From: Leptobrachium leishanense
Taxonomy: Eukaryota; Chordata; Amphibia; Anura; Megophryidae
Assembly (NCBI GenBank): GCA_009667805.1
Contig: CM019068.1
Location: 6,133,733 to 6,197,732, forward strand
Direction of reading: 5' to 3'
DNA length: 64,000 nucleotides
Part shown: positions 35,503 to 46,339 of the stretch, in pieces
Position numbering within the stretch: position 1 is the stretch's first letter
Layout of the letters: every line of letters begins with the position of its first letter
Position numbers and translations under genes: made by a program
The notes under the pieces: model-generated
Told to the model about the DNA's origin: nothing
What the model saw: the letters and a program-made list of their open reading frames with translations, nothing else
Databases searched by the model: none

Positions 35503-35605
35503 CCGGCTCGTAGTAATCGTAGGCGGTCACAGCGGCGCTCTGCAGATTATCCACGTGGGTTTCTTCTGTTATGGTAAACGCTAAACACAGGTTGTCCTGT
35601 TTGAG
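35503..35605 (-). CDS. gene B exon, receptor-binding domain (AVTAYDYYEP)
   Basis: 103 bp, phase 0 in and phase 1 out; acceptor CTGTGTTTTACAG, donor GTACGT. Encodes LKQDNLCLAFTITEETHVDN then LQSAAVTAYDYYEP. YDYYE is the hallmark near the A2M C-terminus. Confidence 0.96.
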
Positions 35606-35965
35606 CTGTAAAACACAGAACAGCAATGAATCCAGCGACAACAACACCAGGAGGAAGAAAAGTAACAAAGCTCTTCAGATTCCGACAATAAAAGCAAATC
35701 CCGAGACTTTACAGAGAAAAGAGCATTTATAGAATAAAAGGTGAAACTCCTGCGGAATCTAAGAAATAGTCGCGTGCGATTCGCTACAATGAGTAAATGG
35801 TGAGAAATGTCAGCAATTCAGCAGTTAGGATCGATCTGAATTCCCAATGTCCGAAACAAATCACTTTCAGAATTTTAAAAAATTCTAATAAATCCCAATC
35901 ATTCGATTTTATAATCAACCAGGTCTGAACAGAATTGGAATAGTAAAAAAACAGAAATAAAAGGG

Positions 35966-37146
35966 TAACCCTAGCACTAAGCCTCCGTCTAACCCTAGCA
36001 CTAAGCCTCCGTCTAACCCTAGCACTAAGCCTCCGTCTAACCCTAGCACTAAGCCTCCGTCTAACCCTAGCACTAAGCCTCCGTCTAACCCTAGCACTAA
36101 GCCTCCGCCTAACCCTAGCACTAAGCCTCCGGCTAACCCTAGCACTAAGCCTCCGTCTAACTCTAGCACTAAGCCTCCGTCTAACCCTAGCACTAAGCCT
36201 CCGCCTAACCCTAGCACTAAGCCTCCGCCTAACCCTAGCACTAAGCCTCGCCTAACCCTAGCACTAAGCCTCCGTCTAACCCTAGCACTAAGCCTCCGTC
36301 TAACCCTAGCACTAAGCCTCCGTCTACCCTAGCACTAAGCCTCCGCCTAACCCTAGCACTAAGCCTCCGTCTAACCCTAGCACTAAGCCTCCGTCTAACC
36401 TAGCACTAAGCCTCCGTCTAACCCTAGCACTAAGCCTCCGTCTAACCCTAGCACTAAGCCTCCGTCTAACCTAGCACTAAGCCTCCGTCTAACCTAGCAC
36501 TAAGCCTCCGTCTAACCTAGCACTAAGCCTCCGTCTAACCTAGCACTAAGCCTCCGTCTAACCTAGCACTAAGCCTCCGTCTAACCCTAGCACTAAGCCT
36601 CCGTCTAACCCTAGCACTAAGCCTCCGTCTAACCCTAGCACTAAGCCTCCGCCTAACCCTAGCACTAAGCCTCCGTCTAACCCTAGCACTAAGCCTCCGT
36701 CTAACCCTAGCACTAAGCCTCCGTCTAACCCTAGCACTAAGCCTCCGCCTAACCCTAGCACTAAGCCTCCGCCTAACCCTAGCACTAAGCCTCCGTCTAA
36801 CCCTAGCACTAAGCCTCCGTCTAACCCTAGCACTAAGCCTCCGTCTAACCCTAGCACTAAGCCTCCGCCTAACCCTAGCACTAAGCCTCCGTCTAACCCT
36901 AGCACTAAGCCTCCGTCTAACCCTAGCACTAAGCCTCCGTCTAACCCTAGCACTAAGCCTCCGTCTAACCCTAGCACTAAGCCTCCGTCTAACCCTAGCA
37001 CTAAGCCTCCGTCTAACCCTAGCACTAAGCCTCCGTCTAACCCTAGCACTAAGCCTCCGTCTAACCCTAGCACGAAGCCTCCGTCTAACCCTAGCACTAA
37101 GCCTCCGTCTAACCCTAGCACTAAGCCTCCGTCTAACCCTAGCAAA
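35966..37146. repeat. 24-bp telomere-like minisatellite (C-rich on +), about 49 copies
   Basis: The unit is CTAACCCTAGCACTAAGCCT plus CCGT. It contains CTAACCCTA, one step from the vertebrate telomere repeat, with CCCT/CCT and CCGTC/CCGCC variants. It lies in the gene B intron between the exons at 35503 and 37539. The minus strand reads (GLVLGLDG)n in an open frame, which is an artefact of the 24-bp period. Confidence 0.95.
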
Positions 37147-37538
37147 CCTATCTCTTTTGGATTCCGAAACAATCCGAATTGTCAGAGCTGCACATGTCTA
37201 AAAATAAATATTAAAAGCAATGTTTAAAAAATACCTTTTTTAATTAAGTTTAATGTAATTTTCTCTATGGTCATTTCTACTTCGAGTAATGACATCACAA
37301 GGCAGCAGCTCATTGGGAGAGAAAGTGAGGTCAGCGCTGGATTCTCTCCGGTGTTTGCTGGTCAGATATAGGATGAGAAGCCCTTACACAAAGCAGAATG
37401 GTGCGCATGCGCAGGTAGGAAAGCGCGGCATCAGCAGGACCTTCTCGGAGGAATATCAGAAGCCTCACAGAGCTGACCGATACCGTAGCGATGCATGTTT
37501 AGGAACACAAAAATAATGAGAATTATCAGCTCGCTCAC

Positions 37539-37607
37539 CTCGTCCAGATAAATGATCACCGTCTCGTCTTTGATTTCTGTTTTCTTGACGTGTAGAATTT
37601 GCAGTAA
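37539..37607 (-). CDS. gene B exon, receptor-binding domain (TVIIYLDE)
   Basis: 69 bp, phase 0 at both ends; acceptor GTCGTTTTTTCAG, donor GTGAGC. Encodes LLQILHVKKTEIKDETVIIY then LDE, matching HVxRTEVxxNHVLIYLDK. Confidence 0.94.
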
Positions 37608-37619
37608 CTGAAAAAACGA

Positions 37620-38185
37620 CACAAAATATCAAAAACACAAAAGAGGGAACACAGACACGTCAGCATAAACACACAGACCCAAAAGAGGGAACAGACACGC
37701 AAGCATATACACACAGACACCCAAAAGAGGGAACGCAGAGACATCAGCATATACACACAGACACACAAAAGAGGGAACGCAGAGACGTCAGCATATACAC
37801 ACAGACACGAGGGAACACAGACACGTCAGCATATACACACAGACACACAAGAGGGAACGCAGAGACATCAGCATATACACAGACACACAAAAGAGGGAAC
37901 ACAGAGACGTCAGCATATACACACAGACACACAAAAGAGGGCACGCAGAGACGTCAGTATATACACACAGACACACAAGAGGGAACACAGACACGTCAGC
38001 ATATACACACAGACACACAAAAGAGGGAACAGACACGTCAGCATATACACACAGACACATCAGCATATACACACAGACACACAAGAGGGAACACAGACAC
38101 GTCAGCATATACACACAGACACACAAGAGGGAACACAGACACGTCAGCATATACACACAGACACACAAAAGAGGGAACGCAGTGA
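37620..38185. repeat. ~38- to 44-bp minisatellite, about 13 copies
   Basis: The unit is ACACAAAAGAGGGAACACAG plus ACACGTCAGCATATACACAC AGAC, with indels. It begins 13 bp after the gene B exon at 37539-37607, on the side of that exon's acceptor, so the array abuts the splice region. Confidence 0.9.
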
Positions 38186-38412
38186 CGTGAACTAAGGGGG
38201 AAATCCTGAATCAATATGGCGTCTCCTTAGCTGAGCGAGTCTGATCTTAAAGGGGAAGCCGCGGCCCCAGAGAAACGCGACGTCCTGTGTGTTTGATGCT
38301 TCTCAGTGTTTCATTTCCACTTATCAGAGCTCCTTTATTACGTAAGCGGGTAATCCTGGCGGCTGTAAGGGCTGAGCGGCGGCGCTATAGTGTTTCTCTT
38401 CACAGCTCTCAC

Positions 38413-38503
38413 CTTTGCAAGACTTTTCTCATTCGCCTTGTATCCTGACAGAAGCTCCACCTCGATTATCGCCATGTTGGACGACGCCTTGCTTCCAGTG
38501 TAT
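38413..38503 (-). CDS. gene B exon, receptor-binding domain (TGSKASSNMAIIEV)
   Basis: 91 bp, same length as in mammals as I recall it; acceptor TTTCTGGGATTTAG, donor GTGAGA. Encodes YTGSKASSNMAIIEVELLSG then YKANEKSLAK. The LRP1-contact helix starts here. Human A2M has two lysines four apart (Lys1370 and Lys1374, mature numbering). Aligned without gaps, those positions are Glu and Ala here, with Lys one residue later in each case. Confidence 0.95.
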
Positions 38504-38700
38504 CTAAATCCCAGAAAGACGAGAGAAAGACGTGCGTTACTGAATGACGAGGAGAGCAAGCGCAGGATACAGAGTAACCGCCGAACATCTTATACAACAA
38601 CTTTACCAAACACAAACATAAACATAGCAAGAAACCTCTGAATCCAACGCTTTATGTGGATAAAGGTTCCGCGCCTAACGGAATAACCGAAGCAGGTCCG

Positions 38701-38717
38701 GCGGGGGGGGGGGGGTG
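38701..38717. repeat. poly(G) tract
   Basis: A run of about 14 G in the intron between gene B exons at 38413 and 47383. Confidence 0.9.
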
Positions 38718-38757
38718 GATTTGTCTAACATTCCATTCATTCTTCATTTTATCTGTG

Positions 38758-38975
38758 TGAGGGCATTTATTTTTATTTATTTTTTTGAGAAAGGATTTTC
38801 CCAGGAAGGATACATTGAGATTCCTCTGGTTTTCAGTATGTCCTGGGTGGCGAGTCTGTACCGTTACGCGTCTCACCCAAGGACACTTACTGGAGAGGCG
38901 CTCTTGCCGGGATTCAAACCCATGTCTCCACGGTCTACAGAGCAGCAATGTTACCTCTACTCCATCCAGCCGGCA
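38758..38975 (-). mobile_element. tRNA-derived SINE
   Basis: On the minus strand it has an A-box-like TGGATGGAGTAGAGG and a B-box-like GGGTTTGAATCCC, followed by a body ending GACATACTGAAAACCAGAGG and CTTCCTGGGAAAATCC, and an AAATAAATAAAAATAAA tail. This order defines a tRNA-headed SINE. A truncated copy is at 10739-10815. Confidence 0.75.
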
Positions 38976-38989
38976 TTACACTCATTATT

Positions 38990-39460
38990 TACTATTCTGT
39001 GTTTTTATCTGAAACCTCTCATTTCTTTAAACGAGAAATTTTAGGATTAAACACAGGTTTTCACAAATCAATCCATGCGTGACACATATCCCCAGATTCA
39101 CTGCAGGTCTTTACGTGAAATCACAGCAGTTTGCGGGACCTCCAAGAGAAAAACATCCCGGCTCTATTCCAACCCTGCTGCGAATTTACCCAGAGCTGCT
39201 GTAAAAGGTATAAACTCCAGACTTCAATGACTCTGGGTAAATTAACACCAGGGATGACATCACATACTGTATGTAATATGTACGTGTGTGTGTGTGCAGG
39301 GTGAGACTGGGGTGCTCTGACAATCCCTAATGTTAGGTGAAGGGTTCATCTTTGACCCCCTGTATTGATACTTTAGAAGTTTCTTATCTGATTCATGAGA
39401 AACAGTGACTGTATCTCTGCATAAACAGATTTTAATTCATGACTCGGAGGCGAGTATTTT
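38990..39460. other. intronic stretch, no feature recognised
   Basis: Only a short (GT)n near 39280 was noted; no exon or transposon end could be supported. Confidence 0.4.
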
Positions 39461-39849
39461 GCATCTCTTTCTTTGCATTTATTCAACAGCAGCAAAGAAA
39501 AAACAGGTAAACTTGACCCTCCCTTCCCACAGTCCATTGCAACAGTGCACCCTCCCCTCACCATAAATAGGCTCTTCCTGCCAAATTGGCCCTCTTTCTT
39601 TGCTGCTCGTGACCAGATAAGTACCTCTGCGCAACGCTGGTATATTTGGTCGGTATCCTGGTCCCGGCGTCCCGGCAATAACACGGGCGCTGGCTGGGAC
39701 CGGCCCTTTGCGCTTCGCCACTCGTTCCCTTACATTCATTACGGTCAGATCTACTTCCTCCTGCGGTGGCGTGGTCACGTGACCAGCGCGTCGTTCGCAC
39801 AGGAGCTCACTCGACCGTTGGCTTGCCACGAGACGCATCGAGCTCCAAC

Positions 39850-41420
39850 ATGCCGGCAAAAGGAAAGAAAAAAAATTCCTTCTCCCTCAGTGGAATCCGA
39901 GTATTCGGGGGATAGTGATGCTCAGTCTACAGATCAGGTCGCTAACGCGGGAGACCTGGATCCCAACCCCCCCCCCACTCATTACATAGAAACATAGGTT
40001 CTTATCTGCCAACATTTTCTTTCGGCCCATCTAGTCGCCCAATTACATGGATACTTTACCTGGATTTATCTTTTGTTTAGGATAGCCTTATGCCTATCCC
40101 ATGCTTGCTTAAATTCAATTACTGTTTTGGCCTCTACCACTTCAACTGGAAGACTGTTCCATGTATCCACCACCCTCTCAGTAAAATAATGCTTCCTGAT
40201 GTTACTTTTAAACCTTTGCCCCTCTAATCTAAGACTATGTCCTCTTGTTTTGCTACTTTGTTTCCTTTTAAATATACCCCCTTCCTCTACCTTGTGGATT
40301 CCCTTTACGTATTTAAATGTTTCTATCATATCTCCTCTGTCTCGTCTTTTTTCCAAGCTGTACATGTTAAGATCATTAAGCCTCAGACAAACAGGACTCT
40401 ATCGCCTCAGCGGTCAAAACGGAGGTGGCAAATACTGTATGTCATCCACCTTTTCCACGTCCCTCCAGGAAGTTCTAGCGGCCATTCAGGCCTTACAGAA
40501 AACTGCCACACCCGTGACCCCGGGCTCCAGCCCTGCGGAGGGCCCGTCTTCCGGCCCAGCAGAAGTTTTGTCCCCCGATGGGGTGGGCAAAAGTCAGTGC
40601 GGAAGACCAAGCACTTGACTCGGGGGGCTGGCAACCCTGCAGCACTGCCACCACCTGATGAGACACCCCCTCCTCGCAAAAGGGCCCCCATTACCCAACG
40701 CCAGCGGCTACTGCTGCTAAAAGGCCCAAACAGGTGGAGAAAACACCTCCTGCGGAGGTGGAGGGTGACGAGGACGAGGCCTCTCACTCCGATGGTCTGT
40801 CGGCCTGGAATGATGAAGTGGTGCTCCAGGCTCCCTATGATGATTTATTTGATATGGGAGACTCGGTGACCTATGCCCCTACTGGGGATAAGGCAGTGAT
40901 TTGTGACCCGCAAGGGGACAGCCTCTTTTACCCGGAGGACCAGTGCCACACCCGTTCTTCTGCCTGGTTGCCGAGACCTCACGTGGAAAAGTGGCTGGAC
41001 AACAAAATGTGGCGTCCTCTCAACAAAGCCACACGTGATAGAATGTGGGCCGAATGCCCCTGCCCCACCACTCTAGGGCAAACCTGCCTGACCCCCTTGG
41101 TGGACAAGGATTTTCAAAAATATGTTACCCACCATGGCTGGTCTGCAAAAGCTGGTATTGACCAGGCCTTTAAAAAATGCCAAGACCGTCTGCTTGACAC
41201 AGTGGGACCTTTGATCAAGTTATTTGATATTGCTGAGAGAGCCAAGGCCCAGGGAGACACCCTATTCCCTTTTATGGTGAGGGGCTGGCTCCAACACGCT
41301 GTTTGTTTCCTTGCGAATGCTAATTCTGCCCTCGGCTGAGAGGCGGAGGTCCATCCTCTTAAAAGTTGACAATCTCTTCCTCGTTCTTATTTCTATGATC
41401 GGAACATTTCATTACTGACA
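39850..41420 (+). pseudogene. DIRS-type retrotransposon gag fragment
   Basis: ATG at 39850 gives MPAKGKKK, then an A-run frameshift into SPSVESEYSGDSDAQSTDQV. After an inserted LINE piece, the frame 40734-41339 encodes WLPRPHVEKWLDNKMWRPLN, KAGIDQAFKKCQDRLLDTVG and LIKLFDIAERAKAQGDTLFP, the conserved gag of amphibian DIRS elements. Coding stops at a TGA in ANSALG*, with gag-like AERRRSILLKVD continuing in another frame. No RT or recombinase follows, so the copy is truncated. Confidence 0.75.
39978..40385 (-). mobile_element. CR1-like LINE 3' end inserted in the DIRS gag
   Basis: The minus strand reads MYSLEKRRDRGDMIETFKYV, then TRGHSLRLEGQRFKSNIRKH and VVDTWNSLPVEVVEAKTV, the typical C-terminus of CR1-type ORF2. 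It interrupts the DIRS gag frame. Boundaries are approximate. Confidence 0.75.
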
Positions 41421-41683
41421 TTATCCATTTGAATTCTAGCTCACGGATGGTGATATAATAGACTTAATGAACATTTCTTCGGTAGCGTCAGCACAATAAC
41501 ATTGCGCTGGGTGGTTTAGTTACCTCTCACCAGCCACAATCCTGTCAATACATGTCACATTTTCAAAGTATTTAATGGTCATTGCGTGTACTGCCATATC
41601 AATATAGGATGTTATACCAATGAGTTTTGCAGTGAATGGCTGTTTACCTATATATTAGAAGTCTGACAGAATTACAAGGTGTG
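41421..41683. other. intronic stretch, nothing recognised
   Basis: Separates the DIRS fragment from the hAT-like element; no supported feature. Confidence 0.4.
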
Positions 41684-42162
41684 GTGTTAATTAGGGATGA
41701 GCCGAACACTCCCTGAGTTCGGTTCGGAGCCGAACCCGAACCTTCCAAATGTTCGGATCCGAACCCGAACTCGAACTCAATACAAGTCAATGGGGCTCAA
41801 AATTCGGTTTTTAGAGTGCCCTCCAAGAGGGCATATATGCAAGATATTTGCCATAAAAGGTGTATGGGGGTCCGGGTAGTGCCCTGGGGGACAGGAAACA
41901 AGGACAAAAAGTAAAAAAAAACGTTTTTAAAAGGGACAGTGAGTTTTCCATGAAATAAGGGTTAAAAATAAAAACAAAAAATTCCTTCAAATATCGTGCC
42001 TAGGAGGTCCCCATAACCCGCCCGTGAAGTGGCGATTTTTAGGATGTATAGAAATATGTAAAAACCAAAAAATGACATTTCAAATGACGGTAAATGCTTT
42101 TCCTTTAATCTATCCATAAACAACTGCTTGGGGCGGCAGTCTGTATGAAAAGAGGAGACATT

Positions 42163-42556
42163 TTCAAACACACAGAAAAAGTTTACTGATTTTTTTGGTG
42201 GTGAAAAGCAGGAGAATGACTGGAGAATGGAAAATTCTAGACCAAATAGCCGATTTGGAAAGTGAGATAAATGGGAGAATTTTTCTGGTTTGGCTATTTT
42301 GACCTAGAATTTTCTCTTCAGTCATTCTCCTGAGTTTCACCTTTCTCTGAATAACCCTGACAGGGTTATTCAGAGAAAGGTGAAACTCAGGAGAATGACT
42401 GAAGAGAAAATTCTAGGTCAAAATAGCCAAACCAGAAAAATTCTCCATTTATCTCACTTTCCAAATCGGCTATTTGGTCTAGAATTTTCCATTCTCCAGT
42501 CATTCTCCTGCTTTTCACCACCAAAAAAATCAGTAAACTTTTTCTGTGTGTTTGAA
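42163..42556. repeat. 394-bp near-perfect inverted repeat (fold-back MITE dimer)
   Basis: The left arm 42163-42359 and the right arm 42361-42556 are reverse complements, with one noted indel (ATGGGAG versus ATGGAG) and a one-base centre at 42360. The centre is CCTGACAGGGTTATTCAGAG, i.e. two MITE ends meeting head to head. Such a DNA would form a long hairpin or cruciform. Confidence 0.9.
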
Positions 42557-42562
42557 CCCTGA

Positions 42563-43174
42563 CAGGGTTATTCAGAGAGCGGTGAAGAGCAGGAGAATGA
42601 CTGGAGAATGGAAAATTCTAGGTCAAAATAGCCAAACCAGAAAAAATCTCCCATTTAGGCTAGGGTCAGACTAGCGAATTTTTAACGTGCGTTTAGGCGC
42701 ACTTAATCACGGCCGCACTAGCAGCAAATGACGGGCAATGACGGCCAATATACGAAGTAAGGTCGTACGAAAGTCCGGCTGCGCAACGCAAGTGGAAAAT
42801 TAACGCATTTTTTTACGAGAACGCAGAACCGCTAGTACGGACGTACAGAGTGCGCTGCGTCCACTAGCGGCGTGTGTGCGTGATTTGGAGACGTCAGACC
42901 CTGGTCCTGTCCGGCCAACATAATGTCCAGACACCCAAAGTTTCCTGGTTTGGATCTGTAAAAAATCACGCACAAAAATGCGCATCGTATGACCGTTTTC
43001 GCGCATTCCGTGAAAAAATACGGCAATGCGGTCGGACGCACTTTTTGACGGTCGCTGTGAAAAATGCGTTAGTCTGACCCTAGCCTTATCTCACTTTCCA
43101 AATCGGCTATTTGGTCCAGATTGTTCTCATTTCCTGCCATTCTCCTGGTTTTCACCTTTCTCTGAACAACCCTG
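42563..43174. mobile_element. CAGGGTTATTCAGAGA-type MITE copy, interrupted
   Basis: Starts CAGGGTTATTCAGAGAGCGG and ends TTTCTCTGAACAACCCTG. Same family as 43175-43345, 45785-46047, 48915-49096 and 58388-58548. Split by a Harbinger-like element at 42658-43085. Confidence 0.8.
42658..43085. mobile_element. Harbinger-like MITE with TTA duplication
   Basis: 428 bp with inverted ends GGCTAGGGTCAGACTAGCG and GGCTAGGGTCAGACTAACG, flanked by TTA at 42655-42657 and 43086-43088. Removing it restores the CCCATTTATCTCACTTTCC sequence found in sister copies. A 3-bp TTA/TAA duplication fits PIF/Harbinger. The interior is rich in CG. Confidence 0.82.
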
Positions 43175-43345
43175 AGAGAGAGGTGAAAGCCAGGAGAACT
43201 GGCAAGAGAAGAGAACAATCTAGACCAAATAGCCAATTTGGAAAGTGAGTTAAATGGGAGAATTTTTCTGGTTTGGCTATTTTGACCTAGAATTTTCACT
43301 TCTCCAGTTATTCTCCTGCTTTTCACCGCTCTCTAAATAACCCTG
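43175..43345. mobile_element. MITE copy, palindromic ~170 bp
   Basis: A further copy of the GGTGAAA..GAGAATGACTGG family directly abutting the preceding copy, ending CGCTCTCTAAATAACCCTG. Confidence 0.7.
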
Positions 43346-43842
43346 TGAATGTTTAATCCCGAGGTGAAAAATAACATTGCTTTAGATGTTATTTTGAATT
43401 TTTTTCAAACACCAGTTAAATGCAGCATATTAGGATGTTTTAGGAGGGAAATTAATTCTCAAATCTCAATCAGAAGCAGACACCACCCCACCCCCTCAGT
43501 ATAGTGTACAATGTATCAAATTGATTACCCGACTAAAAACACCTGGTATTATGCTCGTTTGGGAACAGAGGTCATTTAGAGTTGATAATCTTTCCACGTA
43601 CACATTAGTTTTTAATTCGATATCTAATAAACCGTTGCTTATAATATTCTGCAGTAAAGAGTCTCTTTATTTCTAGATTTTTTAGTAATTTTTTTAAGCA
43701 TTTTCTATACTTTTTAAAAATTTCTCTTTTTTTTTTTCGAACTCGAACCGAACACACCCAAAAAGTTTGAAGTTCGCGAACTTTCGAACTGCCAAAGTTC
43801 GGTCCGAACTCCGAACCCGAACAGCTCATCCCTAGTGTTAAT

Positions 43843-45780
43843 GTGTTTCCAATAAGGTGTTAAAATTTTCTGCTATCCATATTCACTACTTTGATGTGCG
43901 CAATTTGTGTAAACTGGTGGACGCACCGTTTACTCAAGTTTTAAAAGATACAATCATTGCTACAACCAAGACTGATGCTGTACCATGTTCTAAATACAAC
44001 TAATTCATCTTAATACTCGGACAACAATTCTTTAATATAAGAAGTTTATTTTAAACTAGGTTTTAATAAAAAAATATTTTTTAATTCTAAGCAATAGGTA
44101 CTATTTGTCCTCGCAAGAGAAATTGATACGATTTTGATTCCAGTGTTTAATCACTTTCCTAGCTTGCTAGCCCTCATTATACTGTCGGGTATATTGGAAG
44201 GGAAAAAATTTAAATGGATGCCTGTAGCCATTTTGTTTTTAAATAGAAAGTCTTTTCTTTTTCAATTTTCCATAGTTTTAGAAATGAACAGAGATTTTTT
44301 TTTAAATAGTTCATGGCTAGGTGACCAGACATGAGGGAACCTTAAAATGTCTTTATACTTAGCTCGGCATTATCTCAAATAGAGAAAGGAATTCAACTGA
44401 TAAAGAGACCTAGTAAAATTTTGAGAGGAGTAAGGAAATAAATTTTATTGTGATAGGACAGACTAAACGTCTATACTGAGAGAGAAGGTCTTTGTGTGTA
44501 AATTGACCTGTGACATGAGATAAGAATAATAAAAAATTAAATGGTGGAATTAATTAAGAAGTGCAATACTGCCCTCTAGAGGATAGTAAATATTATATTT
44601 GATATAATGAATAATATTGCCAGTGACGTCAAATTGACTATAATTGAAGCCGCACTGTTGGTTGCAGTCATTCAGGGACTTACACCACAATGCATTCAGA
44701 CTTCCAGTACACAACAAGGCATTCCGGCATTCCCGCAGAAGCCAGGACATGAGGCATTCCCGCAGAGATTCCAGGACAATGCACTCAAGACTCTCACCAA
44801 ATCTCTAACTCCCATGCATTGATTATCTGATATTGATAATTTTCACATATTCCAAAACAATATTACATAAAGAATATTCCAAGGCAGTAACTCATCAAAA
44901 TCCAGATTGGAGAGGAAATGTATGAGAGCTATTTAAATTAAGGAATTAATGTAATTATATATTTTTGTAGTATTTCTTGCAACAGATAGCTCCAGAATCT
45001 AAATATTTCTATTCTGCAGATAGAGATATGAAGAAGTGGACATAAGGATTTATCCTAAAAGAAACTGTTGTAAGAGATTATATATATATATATAAATATA
45101 TAAATAAATTTGGAAATTACTGTGATTGAAATTAATAAGCAAGGAATTATACAACTAAAAAATAAAAAGCAAAAGATTAGAAGTTTAATTCTCGAGATTA
45201 GGGGAGGATTCACTAAATAAGTTTTTATTACTTATTATTCTAAAATAGAATAAATGATAGCTCATCTTTTGTTGATCCACGTAGTACAGAGATATATATA
45301 TATATATATAAGATCTAGCTTGTTAAAAATTGGTATGCTGGGAATTATATGTTAAATGTTTCATTAAGCAGAAATGTTTATTAACCATTTGTGTATTAGT
45401 TACTAATTGATAAGGTAAATGATATTAATCATATATGCAGTTACTAACAGTGAAGCTAGTTTTTTATGTGCTGATGGATTGTGGTTTCTAAATCTTTGAT
45501 TATGATATGAGACTTGAAACTTTTTTGTATACGTAATAAATATATATATGTTTTTATCCGATTATTGATTATTTTATTCTTCAAAGCAAAACCCAGACAA
45601 TTAAAAGAATTTAGCAAAATTTCTAGGAAATATAAACGATTGATATTTGTGTCTCGTATAGGTTTCTTATTGAATAAAAATCCCTGCCATATTGGAGGCT
45701 TGGCTGAGAAGTCCAATATATGACGTGTGTAGTCACGTGCAGAGATTATATCTGACAATACGGTGGTTTTACCATCGTTT
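43843..45780. other. AT-rich intronic stretch without recognised genes
   Basis: About 1.9 kb, AT-rich, with (TA)n near 45082 and 45292. No spliced exon, transposon terminus or RNA gene could be supported. Confidence 0.5.
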
Positions 45781-45784
45781 CATT

Positions 45785-46047
45785 CACTATTTCAAAGAAA
45801 GGTGAAACTCCGGAGAAGTGGCAGGAGAAGAGAACAAATGGGAGAATTTTTCTGGTTTAGCTATTTTGATCTAGGATTTTCTCTTCTCCTGAGTTTCACC
45901 TTTTATTGAATAGACCTGTAGGTCATAATAGCCAAATCAGAAAAATTCTCCCATTTATCTCACTTTCCAAATCGGCTGTTTGCTCTAGATTGTTCTCTTC
46001 TCCAGCCAATTCTCCGGAGTTTCACCTTTCTCTGAATAGAACTGTAT
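45785..46047. mobile_element. two adjoining MITE copies
   Basis: Two partial copies of the GGTGAAACTC..AGAATTTTTCTGG family, ending CTTTCTCTGAATAGAACTG. They are more diverged than the fold-back at 42163. Confidence 0.65.
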
Positions 46048-46103
46048 ATGTGTGTTAATATGAACGTACACAATTATCAGTCCGTAACTATCCTCTGTAT
46101 AAT

Positions 46104-46339
46104 CATTAGGTGCAGGTTTTTGGGGGCAGCTTTCCCCTTTTTTCGATTGGTTCTCGGTGTATTTCAGCTCACGCAGACAGATATTTACAAATAATCCCGG
46201 ATTGTGAGGTTTTAATTGTTTGTTTTGTTTTGTTATTTTATTATTAGATTATTTGTAAATATCTGGCTGTGTGAGCTGAAATACACTGAGAACCAATCGA
46301 AAAGAGGGGAAAGCAGCCCCCAAAAACCTGAACCTAATG
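46104..46339. repeat. ~90-bp-arm inverted repeat
   Basis: The left arm (46104-46195) begins CATTAGGTGCAGGTTTTTGG and the right arm (46248-46339) ends CCCAAAAACCTGAACCTAATG-like (quoted in part: AACCTGAACCTAATG). Arms match at most positions around a ~52-bp loop. A related block follows about 200 bp later (CTATATAACCGAGCCTATAT near 46530), suggesting an old MITE or satellite. Confidence 0.7.

Larger units (their letters stand above)
41692..43834. mobile_element. hAT-like element (TAGGGATGAGC termini), exact 8-bp TSD
   Basis: The left end TAGGGATGAGCCG and the inverted right end TAGGGATGAGCTG are flanked by GTGTTAAT on both sides (41684-41691 and 43835-43842), a perfect 8-bp duplication as expected for hAT. 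Subterminal regions are rich in GTTCGG/CCGAAC motifs. No transposase ORF is visible. The interior hosts several younger MITEs (42163-43345). Confidence 0.85.

Noticed and set aside
35966..37146. True chromosome end
   Set aside because: The unit is degenerate, 24 bp, internal to a gene, and flanked by exons on both sides.
36558..37172. (GLVLGLDG)n minus-strand ORF as a silk- or glycine-rich protein
   Set aside because: Product of the 24-bp telomere-like repeat in an intron, with indels breaking the frame in the middle of the array.
38870..38960. Stand-alone tRNA gene from the B-box-like GGGTTTGAATCCC
   Set aside because: The sequence continues into a SINE body and A-rich tail and does not fold into a complete tRNA; a truncated relative exists at 10739.
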